Assembly: GCA_002309765.1 (NCBI GenBank)
Contig: DBXY01000005.1
Location: 1 to 13,326, forward strand
From: Verrucomicrobia bacterium UBA1200
GTDB lineage: Bacteria; Verrucomicrobiota; Kiritimatiellia; RFP12; UBA1067
DNA: 13,326 nt
Direction of reading: 5' to 3'
The notes under the pieces are model-generated. The model was not told the origin of the DNA. It searched no databases and was given only the letters and a program-made list of their open reading frames with translations. Below are positions 6,660 to 13,164 of the stretch, one piece after another. A program made the translations under genes and the position numbers. Position 1 is the first letter of the stretch; the number at the start of each line of letters is the position of its first letter.

Positions 6660-6873
6660 TTATGCAAAATGCCAGTTTGCCGCAAACAATGGGCGGCGTA
6701 ATGCCGTGGCTGCCTGATGCCACGCCACCTCGACCCAGTGCGTAAGTCCCGCGACAGCATCGGCAAGATTGCCCACCATCGTTCGCAGGCACAAAAAGAG
6801 ACGCTTGAGCCATCTCTTTTTCAATCCCTTCATCAGTTTCACGAGGTTGAAGCCCACGGCGGACAGCATCGCG
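6660..6873 (-). pseudogene. Truncated transposase-like C-terminal fragment (IS5-type resemblance)
   Basis: On the minus strand, from about 6873 down to a TAA at 6662-6660, the frame reads DAMLSAVGFNLVKLMKGL followed by KKRWLKRLFLCLRTM. This resembles the end of IS5-type DDE transposases, where 'GDALNALLAAAGFNLRKLLR' and a basic, Leu-rich tail are usual. The remaining residues run to the stop without recognisable motifs. The frame extends further upstream to 7130, but that part lies opposite the other fragment (6870-7068) and does not look like a transposase, so I put the break near 6873. No catalytic D-D-E part is present, so it cannot be active. Recognition is by eye over about 35 residues and is tentative. 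Confidence 0.45.
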
Positions 6874-7068
6874 TCACTTGCGCCGGAAGAACGCGAACGG
6901 CTTGTGGCGTTCACGGCGTTGGAGGCGGATGCGGATGTATTCGGCATTCCGGGGCTGGAAAGACTTCCGGCCATCCAGTGGAAGCGTAAGAACCTCGAAA
7001 TGCTTCGCAAAAACGATGCACGGAAATTCGCCGACAACGTAAAATCGTTGGAAAGGGTGTTCGTATAA
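6870..7068 (+). pseudogene. C-terminal fragment of an unidentified protein, possibly AbiEii-like nucleotidyltransferase
   Basis: From about 6870 the plus frame reads SLAPEERERLVAF, then LERLPAIQWKRKNLEML and RKNDARKFADNVKSLERVFV before TAA at 7066-7068. The amphipathic, charged sequence looks like true coding DNA. 'LPAIQWKxxNLxxL...' reminds me of the end of some AbiEii/AbiGii-type nucleotidyltransferase toxins, but I cannot confirm this. Upstream of 6870 the frame continues to ATG 6769 only as the mirror of the transposase-like piece, so the 5' part of the gene has been replaced. Probably a remnant that is not expressed. Confidence 0.35.
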
Positions 7069-7339
7069 GAACCGGGCGTCGCGTGGCGCTTTCGCACACG
7101 GTTGCCCTCACCCTCATGGCCTGACAGCATCTAGGAATGTTGCCAATGTGTAATTGTTGCCAAGTCCAATAACCAATACCAATCCGCATACGCCAAGGCT
7201 ACCGCTGTCGCGCTTTGCGTTTTGGCGGTCAAGCCGACGGATAAATTGGGAATTGGTAACATTGGAACTGGCAACACTTTCACAATTTCACATTTCACAA
7301 CCTCCCCAAAAACGAACCAAAGGCGACTGTCCCGCTCAT
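7069..7339. other. Gene-free stretch with short repeats
   Basis: No convincing gene on either strand. It holds two copies of TGTTGCCAA (7138-7146 and 7155-7163), a GGTAACATTGGAACTGGCAA segment with internal near-repeats, and three copies of TTTCACA at 7278-7284, 7286-7292 and 7293-7299. Short open frames here have no recognisable motif or ribosome site. It appears to be decayed intergenic DNA between the transposase-like scar and the araC stop. Confidence 0.5.
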
Positions 7340-8155
7340 TTAACGGAGGTTCCGCCATTGCGATGGGGCGGAACCGGTTGCGTGGGAAAAGCGCTTCGAG
7401 AAATAGAGCGGATCCATGAATCCGCACGTAAGCGCAACTTCCTTGACGGACATCGTTGTGGTGAGCAGAAGCCGCCGCGCCATCTCGATGCGGCAGCCTT
7501 CTACGTATGCCTGCGGGGATGTGCCGAACACATTGCGGAACCGGTGCGCGAATCGTGATGGCGAAAGGCGGAACGCCGCCGCAAGCGAAGCGACCGGAAG
7601 CCGCTCCGAAAGATGGTCTATGACGTACCTTCGCACATCCTCACCGAAGTCGAGATTGCCCCCTGCGGCGCGTATTTTCGCCAGTCTCAACAGCATGTTT
7701 TCAAGGAAGTTCATGGCAAGTGCCTCATCGTACCCCGAACCGCTCGAGGTGTTGACGGCGACATCCCTGAAAAGCTCGACGATGCGTTGGCGCTCACTTT
7801 CGGGAATCGCCTGAATAGAGAGAGTCTTCCATTCCAGAAGCGGCAACCAGTTCGCCGGTGCGTGCAGGTGAGCCCAGAGAAAGTGCCAGTTGCCAACATC
7901 CGAATCGGTTCGGTAGTCGTGCTTTTCATGGGGCTTGAACAGATAGAGCGAATAGGGCTTAAGGGCCGTACCGTTTGCAATCCCCATACCGGAAACAGTT
8001 AGGAGAAGCAGATGGTCTTCTGTTCCAACGTCTCGGACGATTCGATAATCCGATCCCATCCTGTATTCGCTTGCCCACACGCAACGATAAGGATGAGTCT
8101 TCACATATTCAGGAGAGAATATGACTTCATGGGTGAAAATAATCTTACGATTCAT
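7340..8155 (-). CDS. AraC-family transcriptional regulator with sugar-sensing cupin domain
   Basis: 271 residues. N-terminal part (about 25-120) is an AraC-type cupin: LLLLTVSGMGIAN, then LYLFKPHEKHDYR (the 'P-x-x-x-H-x-Y' strand) and NWHFLWAHLHA. The C-terminal 100 residues are a double helix-turn-helix: LPVASLAAAFRLSPSRFAHRFRNVFG for the first and MSVKEVALTCGFMDPLYFSKRFSHATG, the typical AraC signature with 'GFxDxxYFSKxF', for the second. The start at 8155 is chosen because the promoter's -10 ends 7 nt before it; ATGs at 8182 and 8191 lie upstream of the predicted transcription start. It diverges from two GH97 genes and probably activates them when it binds a sugar released from the substrate. 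The 21-bp direct repeat between the genes is the likely binding site and overlaps its own -35, suggesting autoregulation. Confidence 0.9.
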   Translation of the reverse strand: MNRKIIFTHEVIFSPEYVKTHPYRCVWASEYRMGSDYRIVRDVGTEDHLLLLTVSGMGIANGTALKPYSLYLFKPHEKHDYRTDSDVGNWHFLWAHLHAPANWLPLLEWKTLSIQAIPESERQRIVELFRDVAVNTSSGSGYDEALAMNFLENMLLRLAKIRAAGGNLDFGEDVRRYVIDHLSERLPVASLAAAFRLSPSRFAHRFRNVFGTSPQAYVEGCRIEMARRLLLTTTMSVKEVALTCGFMDPLYFSKRFSHATGSAPSQWRNLR

Positions 8156-8162
8156 GGCTAAT

Positions 8163-8191
8163 AGTATAGCAGGATATGACATGTGGTTCAA
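8163..8191 (-). promoter_or_regulatory. araC-type gene promoter, predicts leaderless transcript
   Basis: On the minus strand: TTGAAC (8191-8186), 17-nt spacer, TATACT (8168-8163) with TGC directly before it. ATTAGCC separates it from the ATG at 8155, so the transcript should begin at or one base before the start codon. There is no Shine-Dalgarno. Confidence 0.7.
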
Positions 8192-8220
8192 TAGTTATTC
8201 CATGTGTTTTCGCGTTATTC
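8180..8220 (+). promoter_or_regulatory. Tandem direct repeat, probable operator of the AraC-family regulator
   Basis: Two adjacent copies: 8180-8200 and 8201-8220. Each begins CATGTG, has a TT two or so bases on, and ends GTTATTC, with a divergent middle; the second is one base shorter. A period of about 21 bp equals two helical turns, as in known AraC-family half-sites arranged head to tail. The right copy ends on the -35 of the GH97 gene (8215-8220), the position of a class II activator; the left copy covers the -35 of the regulator's own promoter (8186-8191). Confidence 0.65.
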
Positions 8221-8242
8221 AAAAACTTTTCTTTGGTATAAT
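8215..8242 (+). promoter_or_regulatory. Promoter of the GH97 genes
   Basis: A perfect TATAAT (8237-8242) preceded by TGG (extended -10); the -35 is poor (TTATTC at 8215-8220, spacing 16), which fits dependence on an activator. The expected start is near 8249, and AAAGGAA stands 8 nt before the ATG at 8274. Confidence 0.65.
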
Positions 8243-8273
8243 ATTCCATATCGATTCCGAAAGGAACAAATCC

Positions 8274-10223
8274 ATGACAACAAAAATGACTGCCAATAGA
8301 TTGTTCGTTGCCGTTGCGGCGACGGTGTCCGCATTCGCGTCTGTTGCGGCGGAGAAGGCCGAGATCGCCTCGCCGGATGGCGCAATCAGGTTCGCCATCC
8401 ACGTGGATGAAAGACTCGGCTACGAGATGTCCTACCGAGGCGCAACGCTTGTCGAAAGATCCGCAATGGGATTCTCGTTCGCCGGCGAAAAGTCGATGGG
8501 AGAGGGAATGGAGCTCGTCGGCAAACCTGAGGTCGAGACCGGACTCGTCGAGGAGTGGGATCCCGTCGTCAGGAACAAGCACGCCCATGTGAAGATGGGC
8601 TACAGCCGCATGGTCGTGCGGCTGCGCGAGAAGTCAAGCGACCGTCGCAGGATGGACATCACGGTGAAGGTGTTTAACGACGGCGCGGCGTTCCGATATA
8701 CCCTCTACGGGTCGTCCCGCCTCGGCGAAAGGCGCATCATCGAGGAAGAGACGGAGTTCCGCGCCCCCGCAGGTTCGTTTGCGTGGACGGCCGGCATACA
8801 CGGGAAGGACGGCTACAACGACGACCAGGAGGCCGTGTTCACGAAGACGCCCGTCGCGGAGATGCCGGAGGGCAGGAACTTCCTCGTCCCGTTCCTCGTG
8901 GAGGTGAACCCGTCGAACTACTTTGCGTTTGCGAGCGCCGCGCTCGACGACTATCCGGGGTTTCTCGTGGACCGCAAAGGCAGCGCGCTCCGCACGCGGC
9001 TCGTCCCGCATCCCGACGATGGCGCGAAGGGCGTGAAGGCGAGCTTCGCCGGGCGCCGCGACACGCCGTGGAGGGCGATGTTCGTCGGGGACAGCCCCGG
9101 CCGCTTCATCGAGTCGGAGCTCTTGCGCGCGCTGAATCCGCCGTGCGCCATCAAGGACCCGTCGTGGATCAAACCAGGAATGTCAGCATGGGACCACTGG
9201 TGGACAAGCGAGGTCAATATGACGATGCCGGCCATCAAGGAGTACATCGACTTCGCGGCGCGGGAAGGCTGGCCGTACATGCTCGTCGACTGGCAGTGGT
9301 ACGGCAGGTTCAACCATCCGAACGCCGACATCACGAAGCCCGCGCCGCAGCTGGACATGCCGGCGCTCATCGCGTACGCGAAGGAGCGCGGCGGCCGCCT
9401 CTGGCTGTGGCTCTACAGTTCCGACGTGGAACGCAACGATGCGTACCTGGAGGCGTTCGCGACCTACGAAAAGTGGGGGATCGCGGGCGTCAAAATCGAC
9501 TTCATGAACCGCTACGACCGCGAGATCGTGAACTGGTACAGGAAGATCACAAAGGCCGCCGCCGAACACAGGCTCATGGTTGACTTCCACGGCGCATTCG
9601 CGCCGGACGGGATTGACCGCACCTACCCCAACCAGATCACGCGCGAAGGCGTGCTGGGCGAGGAATACCTGAAGTTCAGCGACAAGCACACGCCGACTCT
9701 AACCGTAACGCTTCCGTTCACGCGCATGCTCGCCGGGGCGATGGACTACACGCCCGGCGGCTTCCTCAATGTTGAACGCAAGGACTTCAAACAGCAATCC
9801 CCGACGCTCGTCATGAACACGCGGTGCGCCGAGCTCGCGAAATTCGTCGTGTACGAAAGTCCGTACATGTGCTATGCCGACCATCCGAAGCACGTCGTCG
9901 GCCAGGCCGGCGAGGAGTTCGTCGCCAAGGTGCCGACAACATGGGACGACGTCCGCTTCCTCGGCGGATATCCCGGCGAATGGATTGCCGTCGCGAAACG
10001 CTCGGGCGACGCATGGTACGTCGGCGTGATGTGCGGCGACACCGCGAAAGAGGTGGAAATAGACCTTGCCCCGATCGGCCCGCTTGCCGGCAAGACAGTC
10101 GAGACATGGGCCGACGGCCCCGCCGGACCGCGTGACGTGAAGAAAGAAGTCTGCCCCGTCAAAGATGGTCGGCTCAAGCTCGCGCTTGCCCCCGGCGGCG
10201 GATTCGTACTCATCGCCAAATAA
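8274..10223 (+). CDS. Secreted glycoside hydrolase family 97 enzyme (retaining-type active site)
   Basis: 649 residues. Start 8274 is chosen over upstream ATGs for its AAAGGAA site and Sec signal (about 1-26, LFVAVAATVSAFASVAA). GH97 layout: N-terminal beta-sandwich (about 27-280; SPDGAIRFAIHV, 'AFRYTLYG'), catalytic TIM barrel (about 285-570; WIKPGMSAWDHWW, 'EYIDFAAREGWPYMLVDWQWYG'), C-terminal beta domain (LALAPGGGFVLIAK). GH97 cleaves alpha-glucosides or alpha-galactosides. D409 in GVKIDFMNR sits where retaining members carry their nucleophile (inverting SusB types lack it); E458 in TREGVLGEEY is the likely acid/base. This favours alpha-galactosidase-like chemistry, though substrate cannot be read from sequence. 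Probably periplasmic. First gene of an operon-like pair with another GH97 67 nt downstream; transcribed away from the AraC-family gene. Confidence 0.9.
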   Translation: MTTKMTANRLFVAVAATVSAFASVAAEKAEIASPDGAIRFAIHVDERLGYEMSYRGATLVERSAMGFSFAGEKSMGEGMELVGKPEVETGLVEEWDPVVRNKHAHVKMGYSRMVVRLREKSSDRRRMDITVKVFNDGAAFRYTLYGSSRLGERRIIEEETEFRAPAGSFAWTAGIHGKDGYNDDQEAVFTKTPVAEMPEGRNFLVPFLVEVNPSNYFAFASAALDDYPGFLVDRKGSALRTRLVPHPDDGAKGVKASFAGRRDTPWRAMFVGDSPGRFIESELLRALNPPCAIKDPSWIKPGMSAWDHWWTSEVNMTMPAIKEYIDFAAREGWPYMLVDWQWYGRFNHPNADITKPAPQLDMPALIAYAKERGGRLWLWLYSSDVERNDAYLEAFATYEKWGIAGVKIDFMNRYDREIVNWYRKITKAAAEHRLMVDFHGAFAPDGIDRTYPNQITREGVLGEEYLKFSDKHTPTLTVTLPFTRMLAGAMDYTPGGFLNVERKDFKQQSPTLVMNTRCAELAKFVVYESPYMCYADHPKHVVGQAGEEFVAKVPTTWDDVRFLGGYPGEWIAVAKRSGDAWYVGVMCGDTAKEVEIDLAPIGPLAGKTVETWADGPAGPRDVKKEVCPVKDGRLKLALAPGGGFVLIAK

Positions 10224-10277
10224 CTCGTGGGACAGACCCTGAGGGTTTTCATAAGTTCATGCCGGTTTTCGACGATT

Positions 10278-10283
10278 AAGGAT
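10278..10283 (+). promoter_or_regulatory. Ribosome binding site of the GH97-phosphodiesterase gene
   Basis: AAGGAT at 10278-10283 with a 7-nt gap supports ATG 10291 over the nearby ATGs at 10303 and 10306. The 67-nt gap after the first GH97 gene holds no promoter or terminator I can support, so co-transcription is likely. Confidence 0.6.
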
Positions 10284-10290
10284 AAATGAA

Positions 10291-12987
10291 ATGAGAAAAA
10301 CGATGATGGCATTTACCAAGATGTTATGTGCGGTCGTGGTTGTTGTCTCGGCATCGGCATTTGGCGCGGCGGCGGATCACTGCGCAAAATCTCCGGACGG
10401 GCGGAACGCCATACTGCTCTATGTGGATCCTCTCGCGTATGAAGTCACCCGCGACGGGGTCGTCGTCGTGGAGAAGTCCGAAATCGGCATGAAGGTGGAC
10501 GGCAAATTCCTCAAGCAATCCCAGCCTGTTTCCGTGTGTTCTTCCGCCCGTGGCGGCATCGTCGATGCGCCTGTTTACAAGAAAGACAAGGTTGACCTTG
10601 CGGCGAACGAGACGTTCGTCGATTTCGGCGAATGGGGCGTGCGGCTTGTCGCCAGAAACGACGGCGTCGCCTATCGGTTCGAGACGAAGTTCGCCGGGCG
10701 GATAAGGGTCGATTCCGAAAAGGCATCGTTGGACGTTCCGTCCGGCGAAGCCATGTGCTGGGGCATGCAAACGCGCGCGTTCGGCTGCGAGGAGTCCATT
10801 CCGTTCTCGAAGCGGGCGTGCGACATCGATCTCACGAAGGAGATGCTCTATCTGCCGTTCGCATACGAGGCGCGCGGAAAATACGTGCTGGTGGCGGAAT
10901 CGGACGTGCGCGACTACCCGATATGGAACTTCGGCTCGCGCGGCGGCGCGACCGGCGCAACGTTCGAGGCGAAGTTCGCGGGCGCGGCGGCGAAGACCAG
11001 CAAGTCCGGCGCCGGCATACGGGTGCTGGAGCATGCGGACTTTCTTGTGGAGACGGACGGAACGCGCACATTCCCCTGGCGCGCGTTCGTTCTGGCCGAC
11101 GCACCGGCGAAGTTTTGCGAGGCGGACATCTTGTGGGCGCTCGCTCCCGCCAAGGACAAGGACGCCGACTTCTCGTGGGTGAAGCCCGGCAAGGTGGCGT
11201 GGGACTGGTGGAACCGCTTCGACAACGGAAGGAAGTGCGACACGAAGGGCTACGAGCGTTTCATCGACTTCGCGGCGACGAACGGCCTCGAATACGTCGT
11301 CCTTGACTACTACGGATACGAGATCCGGTTCGGATTCGACATCTGGAAGCCGTGTCCCGCCATCGATGTGGATCATCTTGTGAAGTATGCGAAGGTGCGC
11401 GGCGTCGAGCTTTGGCATTGGATGGCGTTCCACCAGGTGTATGGAGACGAGGAGCGCGTGGCGTCCCACTTCGCAAAGGCGGGCATAAAGGGATTCAAGG
11501 TCGATTTCCTTGATCGCGGCGATGCGGACATTGCGCGTTTCATGGAGAAGTTCGCCGCTGAGTGCGCGAAGAACCGGATGCACGTCGAGTACCATGGCGC
11601 GTATCGTCCGACAGGACTGCAGCGGCGTTATCCGAACATCCTGAACTACGAGGGCATCCATGGGCAGGAGTGGATGCTGCCCGGCTTGTACAGGGGTGAC
11701 GAGAAGGGCACTATGCTCAACGACGTGGCGGCGTGTTATCTGAGAATGTCGGCGGGGCCGATGGACTACACGCCGGGCGCGATGCTCAACCACGGCCTCG
11801 GCTCCGGCTACCGCGCCAGCAAGACAGCGCCAGGAACCCTTGGAACGCGCTGCCGCCAGCTGGCGCAGGTCGTGCTATACGAGGCCCCTTTGCAGATGCT
11901 GTGCGATTCGCCATCAAACTACGAGAGGAGCATGGAGTGCTTCTCGTTCACGGCGAAGGTGCCGACCGTGTGGAAGAGCGCCGTTGGCCTCGACGGCACG
12001 CCCGACACTATGTTCGTGGCGGCGCGCGAGACGCGCGACGGCGTGTGGTACGCAGGCGGAATCACCACGGCAGACGCGCGGGACTGCACGCTCGACACGT
12101 CGTTCCTCGGCGATGGCGAATGGACGGCCGAGATGTTCGGCGATGCGGGCGATGCGAAGGAAGACGCGCAGAAATATCGCCATGAAAAACGGAAGATAAA
12201 GGCTGGCGCGAAACTGCCGTTCCACATGGCGCCAGGCGGTGGCTTCATAGTCAAGTTCGCGAAACTGCCGTTGATCCATTCCCACAACGACTATGCGCAG
12301 AAGCGTCCGTTTTGGGGCGCATACGAAGCCGGCGCAGATTCGATCGAGGCCGACATCTATCTGGTGGACGGCGATCTTCTCGTGGCGCACGACCGCAACA
12401 AGGTGAAAGCGTCCGCCACGCTCCGCAGCCTCTATCTTGAGCCTATCCATTCGCTCTTTCAGAAGAACGGAGGAAAAGTCCGGGCGGACGGCAAGCCGCT
12501 TCAGCTGCTCGTCGATCTCAAGAACGGGAAGCCCGCGCTAGACCGGCTGGTGGAACTGATTGAGAAGGAGGGGTTTCGTCCGTGCTTCGACATCGCAAAG
12601 AACCCCTCGGCGGCGAGACTGGTGATAACCGGCGACCATGCCGCAGTGGATGATTTCCTCGCCTATCCTGACTTTGTGTTTTTCGACATCAATCCCAGAA
12701 AGGAACGGACCGCCGACCAGTACAGGCGCATCCCGCTCATAAGCGAGAACGCGCGCGTCTATGCGAACTGGCGCAAAGGGCCGATGGAAGAGAAGGACAA
12801 GGCGAAAATCCGCGCCGCCGTGAAGGCCGCCCACGTCAAGGGATGTCTTTTCCGGCTATGGGGCTTCCCGGACCACAAGGAGGCGTGGGAACTGGCGCTG
12901 GAGCTCGGATTGGACTATCTCAACACCGACCACCCTGCGGACGCCGCCGCCTTTCTGCATGGCAATGATGGAGACGGCAGCCACTAG
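10291..12987 (+). CDS. Fusion: GH97 glycoside hydrolase + GDPD/PI-PLC-like phosphodiesterase
   Basis: 898 residues with a Sec signal (about 1-28, MLCAVVVVVSASAFGAAA). Residues about 29-658 are a complete GH97: N-terminal sandwich, barrel from WVKPGKVAWDWW, retaining-type nucleophile D405 (GFKVDFLDR), probable acid/base E454 (NYEGIHGQEW), 'AGPMDYTPGAML', and the usual GH97 ending MAPGGGFIVKFAK. Residues 659-898 are a second, full-length domain: LIHSHNDYAQKRP with H663 and H665, then SIEADIYLVDGDLLVAHDR with E686, D688, H700 and D701, and near the end 'YLNTDHPADAAAFL'. This matches the GDPD/PI-PLC-like TIM-barrel superfamily, which cleaves phosphodiesters such as glycerophosphodiesters; the metal-binding Glu/Asp and second His are kept, while the first motif is the HSHND variant. 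There is no linker and no second signal peptide. It likely acts outside the cytoplasm. Substrate unknown; an alpha-glycosylated glycerol- or inositol-phosphodiester is one guess. Confidence 0.88.
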   Translation: MRKTMMAFTKMLCAVVVVVSASAFGAAADHCAKSPDGRNAILLYVDPLAYEVTRDGVVVVEKSEIGMKVDGKFLKQSQPVSVCSSARGGIVDAPVYKKDKVDLAANETFVDFGEWGVRLVARNDGVAYRFETKFAGRIRVDSEKASLDVPSGEAMCWGMQTRAFGCEESIPFSKRACDIDLTKEMLYLPFAYEARGKYVLVAESDVRDYPIWNFGSRGGATGATFEAKFAGAAAKTSKSGAGIRVLEHADFLVETDGTRTFPWRAFVLADAPAKFCEADILWALAPAKDKDADFSWVKPGKVAWDWWNRFDNGRKCDTKGYERFIDFAATNGLEYVVLDYYGYEIRFGFDIWKPCPAIDVDHLVKYAKVRGVELWHWMAFHQVYGDEERVASHFAKAGIKGFKVDFLDRGDADIARFMEKFAAECAKNRMHVEYHGAYRPTGLQRRYPNILNYEGIHGQEWMLPGLYRGDEKGTMLNDVAACYLRMSAGPMDYTPGAMLNHGLGSGYRASKTAPGTLGTRCRQLAQVVLYEAPLQMLCDSPSNYERSMECFSFTAKVPTVWKSAVGLDGTPDTMFVAARETRDGVWYAGGITTADARDCTLDTSFLGDGEWTAEMFGDAGDAKEDAQKYRHEKRKIKAGAKLPFHMAPGGGFIVKFAKLPLIHSHNDYAQKRPFWGAYEAGADSIEADIYLVDGDLLVAHDRNKVKASATLRSLYLEPIHSLFQKNGGKVRADGKPLQLLVDLKNGKPALDRLVELIEKEGFRPCFDIAKNPSAARLVITGDHAAVDDFLAYPDFVFFDINPRKERTADQYRRIPLISENARVYANWRKGPMEEKDKAKIRAAVKAAHVKGCLFRLWGFPDHKEAWELALELGLDYLNTDHPADAAAFLHGNDGDGSH

Positions 12988-13034
12988 GAGATGAACATGG
13001 AGTGCTTCTCTTTCATGGCGGTGGTGCCGACCGT
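12983..13034 (+). pseudogene. GH97 remnant, short second copy of a segment of the preceding gene
   Basis: Positions 12983-13034 align without gaps to 11918-11969 inside the GH97 part of the fusion gene, 45 of 52 bases identical by hand count, offset 1065 nt (a multiple of three). Translated in that frame it reads MECFSF-M-A-V-VPTV against MECFSF-T-A-K-VPTV. The TAG stop of the fusion gene (12985-12987) lies where the parent copy has a Tyr codon TAC. Similarity ends abruptly on both sides. It is a leftover of a third GH97 or of a partial tandem duplication. Confidence 0.7.
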
Positions 13035-13063
13035 TCTGCCTTCCACCGACTTGTTTCGGTCAT

Positions 13064-13102
13064 ATAAATTTGGTAATGAAAAGTCTACAAATTTGGTAAC
13101 GA
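13064..13102 (+). repeat. Direct repeat AAATTTGGTAA(T/C)GA upstream of the ATPase promoter
   Basis: ATAAATTTGGTAATGA (13064-13079) and ACAAATTTGGTAACGA (13087-13102): two copies with a 23-nt period, ending 3 nt before the -35 box of the next gene. Candidate operator or element-boundary repeat. Confidence 0.5.
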
Positions 13103-13105
13103 CCA

Positions 13106-13135
13106 TTGACGGCAATGGGCGATATGTGCTATAAT
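13106..13135 (+). promoter_or_regulatory. Promoter of the P-loop ATPase gene
   Basis: TTGACG (13106-13111), 18-nt spacer, perfect TATAAT (13130-13135) preceded by TGC (extended -10). The expected start near 13142 gives a leader of about 23 nt. Confidence 0.7.
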
Positions 13136-13164
13136 ACGCACGTCTTTCGTCAAAAAGGGTTTAT

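Noticed and set aside
6431..6766. Minus-strand open frame of 111 codons in the scar region
   Set aside because: Crosses the palindrome and the plsC upstream hairpin, lacks a ribosome site and shows no domain; treated as non-coding element debris.
7278..7299. Three TTTCACA units, considered as a CRISPR-like or iteron array
   Set aside because: Units are 7 nt with spacing of 0-1 nt; no spacers, no cas or rep gene nearby. More likely slippage in decayed DNA.
7348..7375. Hairpin GGTTCCGCC / GGCGGAACC near the end of the AraC-family gene
   Set aside because: Lies inside the last codons, has a 10-nt loop and no U-run after it in either direction, so terminator function is not supported.
8156..8191. 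Longer N-terminus for the AraC-family protein starting at ATG 8191 or 8182
   Set aside because: The extra codons overlap the promoter's -35 and -10, upstream of the predicted transcription start.
8121..8273. Longer N-terminus for the first GH97 starting at ATG 8121
   Set aside because: It would cross the operator, the promoter -10 and the regulator's start; the Sec signal and ribosome site support 8274.
10324..11793. Long antisense open frame (489 codons, minus strand) inside the GH97-phosphodiesterase gene
   Set aside because: Arg/His/Val-rich composition with no recognisable motif, no ribosome site, and it mirrors codon structure of a well-supported GC-rich gene on the other strand.
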